From the NCBI GenBank assembly GCA_001805885.1, contig MHHC01000058.1, forward strand, positions 1 through 14,802: 14,802 nucleotides of DNA, written 5' to 3'. A program made the translations under genes and the position numbers. Below the pieces are notes generated by a model. That model was not told where the DNA came from and did not search any database. It saw only the letters and a program-made list of their open reading frames with translations. Shown in pieces: positions 1 through 7,064 of the stretch. Positions within the stretch are counted from its first letter, which is position 1. Every line of letters starts with the position of its first letter. Source of the DNA: Omnitrophica WOR_2 bacterium RIFCSPLOWO2_12_FULL_51_24. GTDB taxonomy: Bacteria > Omnitrophota > Gorgyraeia > Pluralincolimonadales > Pluralincolimonadaceae.

Positions 1-924
1 CATCTTAAGGCACGGAAATTTCTTCATGTCCGGAGGCGCGAACGTGAACTTGCCGAGTTTCACAAAATCCAATCCCGGCAGGACTGACTTTATGCGCCTA
101 GGATATGAAAAGGCATACATTATCGGAAGCCGCATGTCGGTCTGCGACAGTTGCGCCATGATAGAGCCGTCGACGAACTCGACCATCGAATGTATTATCG
201 CCTCCGGGTGTATCAATACGTCGACTTTATCGACGCTGACGCCGAAGAGCCATTTCGCCTCTATTATCTCGAGGCCTTTATTCATTAATGTCGCGGAATC
301 GACCGAGATCTTCCTTCCCATCTTCCACCGCGGATGATTGACGACTTCCTCGGGCGAAAGCGAATCGAATCTCTTCGGATCGATATTCTTTAACGGCCCG
401 CCTGAGCCCGTAAGATATATCTTTTTCAGGTCTTCCCTGTTATGGCCGTTAAGGCACTGGAATATCGCGCTGTGCTCCGAATCGACCGGTATTATCTTAG
501 TGCCGCGTTTCTTCGCGCGCGCGGTTATTATGCCGCCGGCCATTACGAGCGGCTCTTTATTGGCGAGCGCGACGGTCTTGACCGAATCTATCGCGCGGAG
601 CGTGGGGATGAGGCCGGCCGCGCCGACAATAGAGACGAGAGTAATGTCCGCGTCCTTATATCCGGCGAGCTCATTTATCCCCTCATAACCTCCCAGGACC
701 TTTATGCCGGTCCCGGATAAGGCCTTCCTTAATCCGTTGATCTTCGATTCGTTGCATACCGCGACAACTTTAGGGCGGAATCTCTTCGCCTGCCGCGCCA
801 GGAGTTCCGCGTTGGAATGCGCCGCGAGGCCGGCGACGGAGAATTCGCGCGGGTGTCTCGCGATGACATCCAGCGCATTAGCGCCGATCGAACCCGTAGA
901 GCCTAATACTATTATCCTTTTCAT
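1..924 (-). CDS. dxr: 1-deoxy-D-xylulose 5-phosphate reductoisomerase (3' end cut by window)
   Basis: Dxr converts 1-deoxy-D-xylulose 5-phosphate to 2-C-methyl-D-erythritol 4-phosphate with NADPH and a divalent metal; it is the first committed step of the cytosolic MEP isoprenoid pathway. The 308 visible residues begin [14 protein letters not shown], the NADPH-binding loop. [11 protein letters not shown] (metal ligands D148 and E150), the LTGSGGPL loop near 171-178, [11 protein letters not shown] (E219), [12 protein letters not shown] near 239-250 and DMRLPI near 263 all match the family. About 75-80 C-terminal residues of a usual ~385 lie outside the window. The start is ATG at 924, overlapping the cdsA stop as ATGA; no Shine-Dalgarno sequence is visible, so translational coupling is likely. 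A small oddity is ANKEPLV at 121-127, where E. coli has ANKESLV. Order uppS-cdsA-dxr is the classic arrangement, often followed by rseP. Identification is secure. Confidence 0.96.
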
Positions 925-1775
925 CGGAGGAATTTAAGGGCGTAAAAATATAATGTCGGCGCGGTAAATAAAATACTGTCGACGAGATCGAGCACTCCGC
1001 CCAGGCCCGGTATCAGGTTGGCGGAATCCTTCACCTGGCTGTCGCGTTTTATGAGGGACGCGGAAAGGTCGCCTATCTGCGCCAGTATCCCTAAAAGGCA
1101 GCCCAAAATAAGCAGATGATATAGCGATACTGACGGCAGAAATGATTTGCTTATCAATGCCGCGGCCACACTGAATATAAAACCGCCGATCGCGCCCTCA
1201 ACGGATTTCTTAGGGCTTATCCGCGGGATGAGGCTGTGTTTCCCGAAATATGTGCCGATGAAATACGCGCCTATATCCCCGACCTTTGTCACTAAAAGCA
1301 GGAACGCGACCAGAAGGCCCCCGGCCGGCAACGAGTCCTGCTGTATGAGTTTCAGTTTCATCAGGAAGCTGAATGTCCAGCTTATATAGAGGATGCCGAA
1401 TGTGGTCGTCGAGACGCCGACTATCGCCTGATTGCTCTCGCTGCGCGTGAACTGCAGGATGAATATCGTGAGCAGGACCGCGATAATGAATAAAAGCTCC
1501 CACCCCTTCGTGGGTTCGAACGCGAAGAATATCGACGTCGGCACGAGGATGCCTATCGAAATACCGCTTATCTTGAATATCGCTATGCCCTTCTTCTCGA
1601 CGAGCGTGTAGAACTCGTTAAGGGCCAGCGCTATCATGACGGTAAGGACCGTGCAGAAGAACCAGTTGGGCCAGACCATAACGGTAAAGAAGACGAAGAG
1701 TATCAGGAGGGCTGAGCTTATGAGCCTCATCGCAAGATTATTATTGTTATGATTGTTGTCTTTTTGGCCGGTCAT
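921..1775 (-). CDS. cdsA: Phosphatidate cytidylyltransferase (CDP-diglyceride synthase)
   Basis: CdsA makes CDP-diacylglycerol from phosphatidic acid and CTP in the inner membrane, the branch point for phospholipid head groups. The 284-residue protein is almost entirely hydrophobic helices, with a short Asn-rich hydrophilic head (NNHNNNN) before the first membrane segment. The C-terminal signature is recognisable: [13 protein letters not shown] followed by [12 protein letters not shown]. The usual family form is PGHGGxxDRxD, so the His and Arg positions are Leu here; the KR, KD and both Asp positions are kept. I recall similar variants in PVC-like bacteria but cannot check this. The start ATG (1775) overlaps the uppS stop as ATGA, and AGAGG lies about 11 nt upstream; the hydrophilic head could instead be read as upstream of a later Met at residue 16. 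The stop overlaps the dxr start. Length is normal for the family. Confidence 0.93.
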
Positions 1776-2479
1776 GCCCCGAACCGCCTCTCGCGTTTCT
1801 GGTATTCGGCCACAGCGCTTATCAGGTCGCTCTTCCTGAAGTCAGGCCAGAGTTTCGGCGTCACATATAGTTCGGCATAAGATATCTGCCACAAAAGGAA
1901 GTTCGATATGCGCATCTCGCCTGAGGTGCGGATCAGGAGGTCGGGATCGGGCTGGCCTGCCGTATAAAGAAACCCGCCGAACGATCCTTCGTCGAGGTCT
2001 TCTATATCGCGCTTGCCCGCTTTTACCTGCGAGGCGAATTTTTTCGCCGCGTCTATGATCTCGCTCCTGCCGCTGTAATTAAGGGCGACGTTGAGCGTCA
2101 TCCCGCCGCAATCCTTTGTCTCTTCCGTCGCCTTCTTTAATCTGGGGCGCACGAAATCCGGAAGTCCGTCCATCCTGCCGATAAAATTCAACTTTATGCC
2201 GTTCTTGATGAAAGACGGCAGCTCTTTATCTATATATTCGTTTAAGAAACGCATGAGGGTCTCGACTTCTTCTTTCGGGCGTTTCCAGTTCTCCGAAGAG
2301 AACGCATAAAGCGTCAAATACCTTATGCCCAGTTCGCGGCATGATTTGATCACTTCCCTGACGGATTTCATCCCGGCGCGGTGGCCCATCACGCGCGGAA
2401 GCCCGCGTTTCTTGGCCCATCTGCCGTTGCCGTCCATTATCACGGCGATATGTAAAGGAATTATTTCTCTATCGAGCAT
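1772..2479 (-). CDS. uppS: Isoprenyl transferase (undecaprenyl diphosphate synthase)
   Basis: This is a cis-prenyltransferase that extends farnesyl diphosphate with isopentenyl diphosphate to the C55 lipid carrier used for peptidoglycan and surface polysaccharide assembly; it is cytosolic or membrane-associated. Evidence in the 235-residue protein: HIAVIMDGNGRWA near 10-22 (catalytic Asp16 and the phosphate-binding loop), MGHRAG at 31-36, LTLYAFSSENWKRP, LNVALNYSGRSEI, and the C-terminal block DLLIRTSGEMRISNFLLWQ with YAELYVTPKLWPDF. Length is normal. ATG at 2479 lies 2 nt after the TAA of the upstream GH57 gene, with no strong Shine-Dalgarno, so translation is probably coupled. The TGA stop overlaps the cdsA start. 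Product chain length (C55 or other) cannot be read from sequence, but the next genes make the cell-wall carrier role most likely. Confidence 0.96.
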   Translation of the reverse strand: MLDREIIPLHIAVIMDGNGRWAKKRGLPRVMGHRAGMKSVREVIKSCRELGIRYLTLYAFSSENWKRPKEEVETLMRFLNEYIDKELPSFIKNGIKLNFIGRMDGLPDFVRPRLKKATEETKDCGGMTLNVALNYSGRSEIIDAAKKFASQVKAGKRDIEDLDEGSFGGFLYTAGQPDPDLLIRTSGEMRISNFLLWQISYAELYVTPKLWPDFRKSDLISAVAEYQKRERRFGA

Positions 2480-2481
2480 CT

Positions 2482-4062
2482 TTAGGTATGGACCCTATAG
2501 TCTATCTCCGGGAAGATATTATCCTTCCACTCGATGTCGGCGAGCCATCCCTCATCGATGCGGTCCGCCTTGATATCCTCATAGAGCCTGATAAATCTTA
2601 AGATATGGTCCTTCGTCCTCTTTACCGCGTATTGGACGACTGTGCCGGTCTTCATTATGAAAGCCCAGTCGCTCGACTGTACCAACAAGAGCTCGCGTAA
2701 TGCCTGGTTGAGGGCGCGGCGCCTTAGGCCGGATGCATCCGGATAGCTGTTGGCGAGTTCGGACATCCTTTCGGATGCTTTATGCAGATGCTTATAAATC
2801 CAGTCGTTCGATCCGTCGAGCCAGTGCTCGGAATATCCTTTATATCCCCAGCTCGACATCGACGGCGTCGAGACCTGATTGCGCGGATTACGTTCGAGGT
2901 ATTCGGACGGAGTTATTGGTTTTATCGTCTTCTGGTCATAATGCAGTTTCCGGAAAAGGAAATCCAGGAACATCGGCCCCTCGTACCACCAGTGGCCGAA
3001 GAGTTCCGCGTCATAGGGCGCTACGATTATCGGCTTTTTCTTCATGATATCGAAGAGATACTCGGCCTGCTTCTCCCTGTTGAACATGAAATTGCCCGCG
3101 TGCGCTCCCGCTGAGTCGCGCGCCCAGTCGGGATTGTAGGCTTCCTTGCGGTCGGTCTTGCCGGTTATCCTGTAATATTTTATGCCGGTATTTATCCTTA
3201 TGCCTTCCTTATGGATGTACGGCTTTATGTATTCGAAATCGAGATCGAAACCGATGTCGCGGTAGAACTCGCGGTAATTGAAATCCCCCGGGTAACCCTC
3301 TATCGCGCTCCAGACCTGTTTCGATGACTCGAAATCCCTGCCGAAAGCCGCCACGCCCGACTTGCAGAATATCGGAGCGTAGACGCCGTATTTCGGACGC
3401 GGGCTCGCGTGGAGTATCGCATGGGTATCCACGAAGAAATGCCTTATTTCCGCTTCATTTACGTACTGGTCGACCCCGGGATAATAACCGCATTCGGCGA
3501 GCCATATGCCGCGCGGGCGCCTTCCGAAAAACCTCTCATAGTTATTCGCTCCCACCTGGACCTGCGCGCGGATAGATTTCGGGCATACCTCCATGAGAGG
3601 GAGGAATCCATGCGTAGCGTTGCAGGTTATGATCTCGAGTTTGCCCATATCCTGGAATTCCTTGAAGGCGGTCAGGATGTTCTTATGATACCTGTCAACG
3701 AAGACCCGGCGCGTCTCGATGAACTGCGCCTGATACATGAGGGCAAGCCTGTTGAAGGCGGGTTCCCATCTCGTGCGTTCGACCTCTTTATTGGAGAGTT
3801 CAATGAGGGATTCGAGATGCTTTAAATACCTGTCCTGGAGGAGCGGATCGGCGAGCATCGAACAGAGCGACGGGGTGATCGACATTGTTATGCGAAAGTC
3901 CACGCCGTCTTTTATCAGCCCATTATAGACGTTGATGAGCGGGATATAGGTCTCGGTTATCGCCTCGTAAAGCCAATCCTCCTCGAGAAAATCCTCGTAT
4001 TCCGGGTGCCGGACATAAGGAAGATGGCTGTGCAGGACGATACAAAGATAGCCTTTTTCCAT
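2482..4062 (-). CDS. GH57 1,4-alpha-glucan branching enzyme (DUF1957 family)
   Basis: The protein belongs to glycoside hydrolase family 57, in the branching-enzyme group typified by Thermotoga AmyC and Thermococcus TK1436. Members cut an alpha-1,4 glucan and re-attach it through an alpha-1,6 bond. The 526-residue length fits that group. Conserved regions are visible in order: HSHLPY (11-16), CNATHGFLP (147-155), GIWLAECGYYPG (expected nucleophile Glu190) and PYDAELFGHWW (expected acid/base Asp351). The helical C-terminal part (about 430-526) matches the DUF1957 end of this family. No signal peptide is seen, so it is cytoplasmic. ATG at 4062 directly follows the TAA of the DUF4912 gene (TAAATG), and its own stop is 2 nt before uppS. 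A role in glycogen-like storage glucan follows from the family. No glycogen synthase or phosphorylase is in the window, so the pathway context is unknown. Confidence 0.92.
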   Translation of the reverse strand: MEKGYLCIVLHSHLPYVRHPEYEDFLEEDWLYEAITETYIPLINVYNGLIKDGVDFRITMSITPSLCSMLADPLLQDRYLKHLESLIELSNKEVERTRWEPAFNRLALMYQAQFIETRRVFVDRYHKNILTAFKEFQDMGKLEIITCNATHGFLPLMEVCPKSIRAQVQVGANNYERFFGRRPRGIWLAECGYYPGVDQYVNEAEIRHFFVDTHAILHASPRPKYGVYAPIFCKSGVAAFGRDFESSKQVWSAIEGYPGDFNYREFYRDIGFDLDFEYIKPYIHKEGIRINTGIKYYRITGKTDRKEAYNPDWARDSAGAHAGNFMFNREKQAEYLFDIMKKKPIIVAPYDAELFGHWWYEGPMFLDFLFRKLHYDQKTIKPITPSEYLERNPRNQVSTPSMSSWGYKGYSEHWLDGSNDWIYKHLHKASERMSELANSYPDASGLRRRALNQALRELLLVQSSDWAFIMKTGTVVQYAVKRTKDHILRFIRLYEDIKADRIDEGWLADIEWKDNIFPEIDYRVHT

Positions 4063-5079
4063 TTATTTTGTGTATTTCTTGACTATTGGCGTTATGGTGC
4101 GCTCCTCTGCTTTGTCCGCGGAGACGCCTTTAACCGGTATCACCTGGTCTCCGTCGGGAAGCGCGAAACGCAGGCTGAATGTCCCGTCGCGGCTAAGTTT
4201 TATAGGCCTGCCCTGGACCGTGACGGTCGCATCCGGTTCGGTAGCGCCGTAGACGATGAGCTCTGTATTGACGACCATCCAGAAACCGCGGTATTTAGGC
4301 GGCCGCACGAATGAACTTATCCCACCGGAGGCGAGTGCATGTTGAAGGCGCTCTTTCATGATCTTTTTTACCTGGACTTTGCCCGGCGACGCTCCGGCGA
4401 ATCCGCCCCAGAGGCCGTATAGTTTGAGGAAATCTTCCTCGATAGACATCCATTCCTCGTCGATAACATCCGAGGCGCTGTCGCGCGGCGTACCGACGAC
4501 ATTCGAACGGGCGATCAGGATAAATTTTCCGCCGGATGTCATGACGCCTAAATCCACGCACCAATACCTGTTGGCCTCACCGACGTGGATATACCAGTTG
4601 ACCGCTTCCGAAGTGATGTCTATATCGAAATGCCTGTTCGCGTTAGAACCGTTGAAATCTTTTCCGGTGACATCGTAGACGCGCAGGACCTTCCTGAGGT
4701 CGTTCCATGAGGCGCTTGCCTCGCGTTCGACCTGCATGCGCCTCTCATCGCTCACTTCCCAATAAGCGAAGATCCAATAGGGATCCCTCGCCATCAGGAC
4801 GACGCGCGTATCGCCGTAACGCGCCGGCAACTCTTCGTGCTCCCATTGACGCGGCGGCAAATATGGCGTAGGGCGCGGATAGTATTTCGACTCCTCGGCC
4901 TTGTCGCGGGGCGCTTCCAGTCTCGGAGCGGCAGCCGCCGTCGCTTTCCTGGCGATGCGCATCTTTTTTGCCCTTTTAACGACAGGCTTCGCTCTTTTTA
5001 TCGCTCTTTTGGCGGTTACCTTTACTTTTTTCTTAACCGCCTTCTTCATGATCTTTTTTCCGGCTTTGGTCTTCTTCAT
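4063..5079 (-). CDS. DUF4912 domain protein with Lys/Arg/Ala-rich N-terminal tail
   Basis: This is a 338-residue protein of unknown function. Residues 1 to about 50 are a very basic low-complexity tail (repeated KK, AKK and KRA units, rather like histone H1 tails). After a Pro-rich linker comes a DUF4912-type domain (about 88-225), recognisable by ARDPYWIFAYWEVSDE, the RVYDVTG segment, WYIHVGEANRYWCVDLG and FILIARSNVVGTPR. The C-terminal portion (about 265-335) looks like a small beta-sandwich of Ig-like type (YGATEPDATVTVQGRPIKL, then DGTFSLRFALPDG). There is no signal peptide. The start at 5079 is supported by GGGAGG nine nt upstream. Its TAA touches the ATG of the GH57 branching enzyme, so the two products are probably made together. 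A glucan-binding or accessory role is inference only. The basic tail could bind nucleic acid or an anionic polymer. Confidence 0.8.
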   Translation of the reverse strand: MKKTKAGKKIMKKAVKKKVKVTAKRAIKRAKPVVKRAKKMRIARKATAAAAPRLEAPRDKAEESKYYPRPTPYLPPRQWEHEELPARYGDTRVVLMARDPYWIFAYWEVSDERRMQVEREASASWNDLRKVLRVYDVTGKDFNGSNANRHFDIDITSEAVNWYIHVGEANRYWCVDLGVMTSGGKFILIARSNVVGTPRDSASDVIDEEWMSIEEDFLKLYGLWGGFAGASPGKVQVKKIMKERLQHALASGGISSFVRPPKYRGFWMVVNTELIVYGATEPDATVTVQGRPIKLSRDGTFSLRFALPDGDQVIPVKGVSADKAEERTITPIVKKYTK

Positions 5080-5088
5080 AAATATCCG

Positions 5089-5094
5089 CCTCCC
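5089..5094 (-). promoter_or_regulatory. Shine-Dalgarno of the DUF4912 gene
   Basis: GGGAGG on the minus strand ends 9 nt before the ATG at 5079 and fixes that start over the later in-frame Met at residue 11. It lies in the 33-nt spacer after the OmpA-like lipoprotein gene. The spacer holds no T-tract terminator and no convincing promoter, so read-through from the envelope genes into this gene is likely. Confidence 0.7.
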
Positions 5095-5112
5095 TTCGCG
5101 GGGTAAGCCGCC

Positions 5113-5784
5113 TTATTTTATGTATTCGGATTCCTTCTCATGCTCCTTAAGGAATTCGGATTCCGCCTTTGACATCTTAGGCAGGATTATGATCTCTACC
5201 CTTCTGTTCTTCTGCCTTCCCTCAACCGTATCATTGGAGGCTACGGGGCGATATTCGCCGTAACCCGTGGCCTGCAACTTCTTGGGCTCGATCCCTCTCT
5301 CTTCCAGATAATGCAGGACCGATGTAGCCCTTGCCGTAGAGAGTTCCCAGTTCGATTTCCAGCCGGATTTCTTTATAGGCTCGTTATCCGTGTATCCTTC
5401 TATCGCGAGATTCCTGTCCGATGCTTTTTCGTTTATTACTTTCGTGACCTTGTCCAGGACATTATGCGCCTCTGACCTTATCTTCGCCTTTCCGGAATCG
5501 AAAAGCACCTCGGCGAGGAATGTCACGACGAGACCGCGTTCACTTAGGCCGATGCTCACGCCTTTTTCACCGCGCAATCTCTTCTCGAGCTCGGCCTTGA
5601 CGGCCTCGAGCTCCCTGTTCTCATGCTCCCTTAATAATTTGAGGCGCTCGACCTCGGCCCTCAGGTCTTCTATCTTCTTTATGTCGTTAGGACTGCGCCT
5701 GTAGAAGCCGACAGCGCAGCCGGAGAGGGTAAAAGCTACAACCAATAATAATGCGACAACGCTTAATCTTGAGATCTTAAACAT
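5113..5784 (-). CDS. OmpA-family outer-membrane lipoprotein
   Basis: The product is a lipid-anchored periplasmic protein of the Pal/OmpA/MotB C-terminal family, which ties the envelope to peptidoglycan. Counting from the second of two adjacent Met codons (223 residues), a signal peptide ends in the lipobox LSGC, with lipidated Cys23. A charged heptad-like segment (about 34-71, rich in Glu, Lys and Leu) is a probable coiled coil. The OmpA-like domain spans about 84-201, with VLFDSGKAKIR, IEGYTDNEPI, NWELSTARATSV, LQATGYGEYRPVASN and GRQKNRRVEI. The Asn/Arg of NWELSTAR and the NRR motif are the usual diaminopimelate-contact region. The start could be 5787 or 5784. An AGGAGG lies 3 nt from the first ATG but 6 nt from the second, so 5784 is preferred. 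The gene meets the upstream peptidoglycan-binding gene at TGATG. It is not a standard Pal because no tol genes are adjacent. Confidence 0.9.
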   Translation of the reverse strand: MFKISRLSVVALLLVVAFTLSGCAVGFYRRSPNDIKKIEDLRAEVERLKLLREHENRELEAVKAELEKRLRGEKGVSIGLSERGLVVTFLAEVLFDSGKAKIRSEAHNVLDKVTKVINEKASDRNLAIEGYTDNEPIKKSGWKSNWELSTARATSVLHYLEERGIEPKKLQATGYGEYRPVASNDTVEGRQKNRRVEIIILPKMSKAESEFLKEHEKESEYIK

Positions 5785-6284
5785 CATCTGCCTCCTTTTT
5801 TCGCGGCGCCTTTTTCGAAATTAGTCTCCGGGGCGGCCGCGGTGTTATCGGTATTGGCCTGTAAAACATATGCGCTCAATTTTGCCCATGTCTTCGCGCC
5901 GACTTTGCCGTCGGCCTTAAGGCCGTTTGCGGCCTGAAAATCCTTTATCGCCTTCTTCGATCTGGCGCCCAATTTCCCGTCGATCGTCCCGGGATCATAC
6001 CCGGCATTTTTAAGGGCGGTCTGTATCTGTTTGTTTTTTGTCGCCATATCCGGGGCCAATTGTACGGCCACCTCCTGGGGTTTCCTCTCCTTCATCTCTT
6101 CCGTAATCGGAGGATTGGGTTCGAGCTGTCCGGGGTTTATCAATTCGACTTCCGGTTGGGCGGTCCCCAGCGAAGCGGGCTGCTGTTCCGCGGGTTTTAC
6201 TTTTCTGCCCATCGCCAGAACGACGCTGGACAGGATAAATATCGAGAACACGATTATCAAAACTACCACAGTCCTTTTTGACAT
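5784..6284 (-). CDS. Membrane-anchored peptidoglycan-binding (PG_binding_1) protein
   Basis: The 166-residue protein has an N-terminal hydrophobic segment (about 5-24) that is either an uncleaved anchor or a signal peptide. The following sequence VVLAMG has no lipobox Cys. A Pro/Glu-rich linker (about 30-80) leads to one peptidoglycan-binding type 1 domain (about 84-138), with IQTALKNAGYDPGTIDGKLG, then KAIKDFQAANGLKADGKVG and TWAKL. These are the D-G-x-x-G and F-Q-x-x-x-G-L features of that fold. The tail is short and basic. No catalytic domain is present, so it is a binding or scaffold protein and not an amidase. The start is well supported by AAGGAGA about 6 nt upstream. It sits between a secreted beta-rich protein and an OmpA-like lipoprotein, which argues for a shared cell-wall role. 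The exact function is unknown. Confidence 0.85.
   Translation of the reverse strand: MSKRTVVVLIIVFSIFILSSVVLAMGRKVKPAEQQPASLGTAQPEVELINPGQLEPNPPITEEMKERKPQEVAVQLAPDMATKNKQIQTALKNAGYDPGTIDGKLGARSKKAIKDFQAANGLKADGKVGAKTWAKLSAYVLQANTDNTAAAPETNFEKGAAKKGGR
5791..5796 (-). promoter_or_regulatory. Shine-Dalgarno of the OmpA-like lipoprotein gene
   Basis: AGGAGG on the minus strand lies inside the last codons of the preceding gene. Spacing is 3 nt to the first ATG (5787) and 6 nt to the second (5784), which favours 5784 as the true start. Confidence 0.75.
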
Positions 6285-6290
6285 ACCCTA

Positions 6291-6297
6291 TCTCCTT
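6291..6297 (-). promoter_or_regulatory. Shine-Dalgarno of the PG-binding protein gene
   Basis: AAGGAGA on the minus strand lies about 6 nt before the ATG at 6284. The TAA stop of the upstream secreted-protein gene runs into it (TAAAGGAGA), so termination and re-initiation are adjacent. Confidence 0.75.
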
Positions 6298-6995
6298 TAG
6301 TTATTAGGTTTTTTTGACGGGACAAAACGCGTAAGGTCCCAGTTCGCTTTTCCGCCGTAGACTATAAATGAAATCCCCGTTATTTTGGCGCCCTTCAAGC
6401 CAAGGTCATTGGGATCGATCGTCCACTTCTCCCATTTACCGGCCTCCGGCAGTGTGCCGTCGTATATCACCGGCTCGTCGTCATTGAAGACGAAGACCTC
6501 TTCCTCCCCCTCGCGGTAGACGCCGATATCGCTTTCTTTGCCGTCCGCCTCGAAGGTGAACCTCAACATTATTCCGGCCGGAACCTTCTTAGGATCGAGA
6601 TATACATACTGCTCTAATAAACAGTCTTCCGGCGCATCGACCGGCGCGGCCCTGTAAGAATATTCCGTTAGGCCCTTTGCCTCCGGTTGAGTATGCGATT
6701 TCTCTCCGCTGTATTTAAGCGAGGTATCCCATTCCCACGTCCCCTGGGTCACCGCTCCTACGGGAAGTGAATCATCGAGGAGCGCTTCCGCTCCCTCTTC
6801 TTCAGGTTTTACCTCCACCGGAGGTATCTCGACGGGTTTCTCGGGCTGCGCCGCCGCTGGCGGCATAGGCGCCGGCGCCTCTGTGGTGACCGCCGGCGAA
6901 GGTGAAACACCTGTGGCCTTATCTTCCGGATTTGCCGAATTGAAAAACGAAATCAAAATGAGGGCTAAAACCGCTGAAAAGAAAGGTCGCAGCAC
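6297..6995 (-). CDS. Secreted protein, Pro/Glu-rich linker plus predicted beta-sandwich domain
   Basis: I do not recognise the family. The 232-residue product starts at a GTG codon with AAAGGAG nine nt upstream. A hydrophobic signal-like segment covers about 5-20 (FFSAVLALILISFF). Residues 24-75 form a low-complexity Pro/Ala/Glu linker. The C-terminal 150 residues are rich in aromatic and alternating hydrophobic residues: GTWEWDTSLKYSGEKSH, LEQYVYLDPKKVPAGIMLRF, TLPEAGKWEKWTID, GISFIVYGGKANWDLT. The order of a surface bound-like strand, a YVYLDP strand, a W-K-W-T strand and a closing G-x-x-F-x-x-Y-G-G-x-x-x-W-D strand resembles the jelly-roll domains found in carbohydrate-binding modules. This is inference from pattern only. 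It is the first gene after a clear promoter and leads a three-gene envelope operon. Location is likely periplasmic or inner-membrane anchored. Confidence 0.75.
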   Translation of the reverse strand: MLRPFFSAVLALILISFFNSANPEDKATGVSPSPAVTTEAPAPMPPAAAQPEKPVEIPPVEVKPEEEGAEALLDDSLPVGAVTQGTWEWDTSLKYSGEKSHTQPEAKGLTEYSYRAAPVDAPEDCLLEQYVYLDPKKVPAGIMLRFTFEADGKESDIGVYREGEEEVFVFNDDEPVIYDGTLPEAGKWEKWTIDPNDLGLKGAKITGISFIVYGGKANWDLTRFVPSKKPNN

Positions 6996-7004
6996 AGACG
7001 AAAG

Positions 7005-7011
7005 CTCCTTT
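7005..7011 (-). promoter_or_regulatory. Shine-Dalgarno deciding a GTG start
   Basis: AAAGGAG on the minus strand lies 9 nt before GTG at 6995. No ATG fits in this frame, so the ribosome site supports the GTG start of the secreted-protein gene. Confidence 0.75.
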
Positions 7012-7019
7012 AGACTTTA

Positions 7020-7048
7020 ATGTTATCAAAAAAATCAGATGGTGTCAA
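7020..7048 (-). promoter_or_regulatory. Sigma70-type promoter of the envelope operon
   Basis: On the minus strand a perfect -35 hexamer TTGACA (7048-7043) is followed after 17 nt by TAACAT (7025-7020), 4 of 6 matches to TATAAT. The spacer is A/T-rich with a run of T. Transcription would start near 7013, giving a leader of under 20 nt with AAAGGAG immediately downstream. This is the only sizeable intergenic gap of the window (6996-7064) and separates the phosphate genes from the envelope genes. The call rests on consensus matching and position only. Confidence 0.7.
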
Positions 7049-7064
7049 ACGATTTTGCCTTATG

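Noticed and set aside
3409..3825. Plus-strand open frame opposite the GH57 gene
   Set aside because: The coding strand carries all GH57 catalytic motifs, and the antisense protein matches nothing recognisable.
5080..5112. GCGG-loop-CCGC as a terminator or regulatory hairpin
   Set aside because: The stem is only 4 bp, with no T-tract, in a spacer mainly holding the Shine-Dalgarno.
7026..7042. T-run after phoU as a rho-independent terminator
   Set aside because: No GC-rich stem precedes it; it fits better as the spacer of the promoter.
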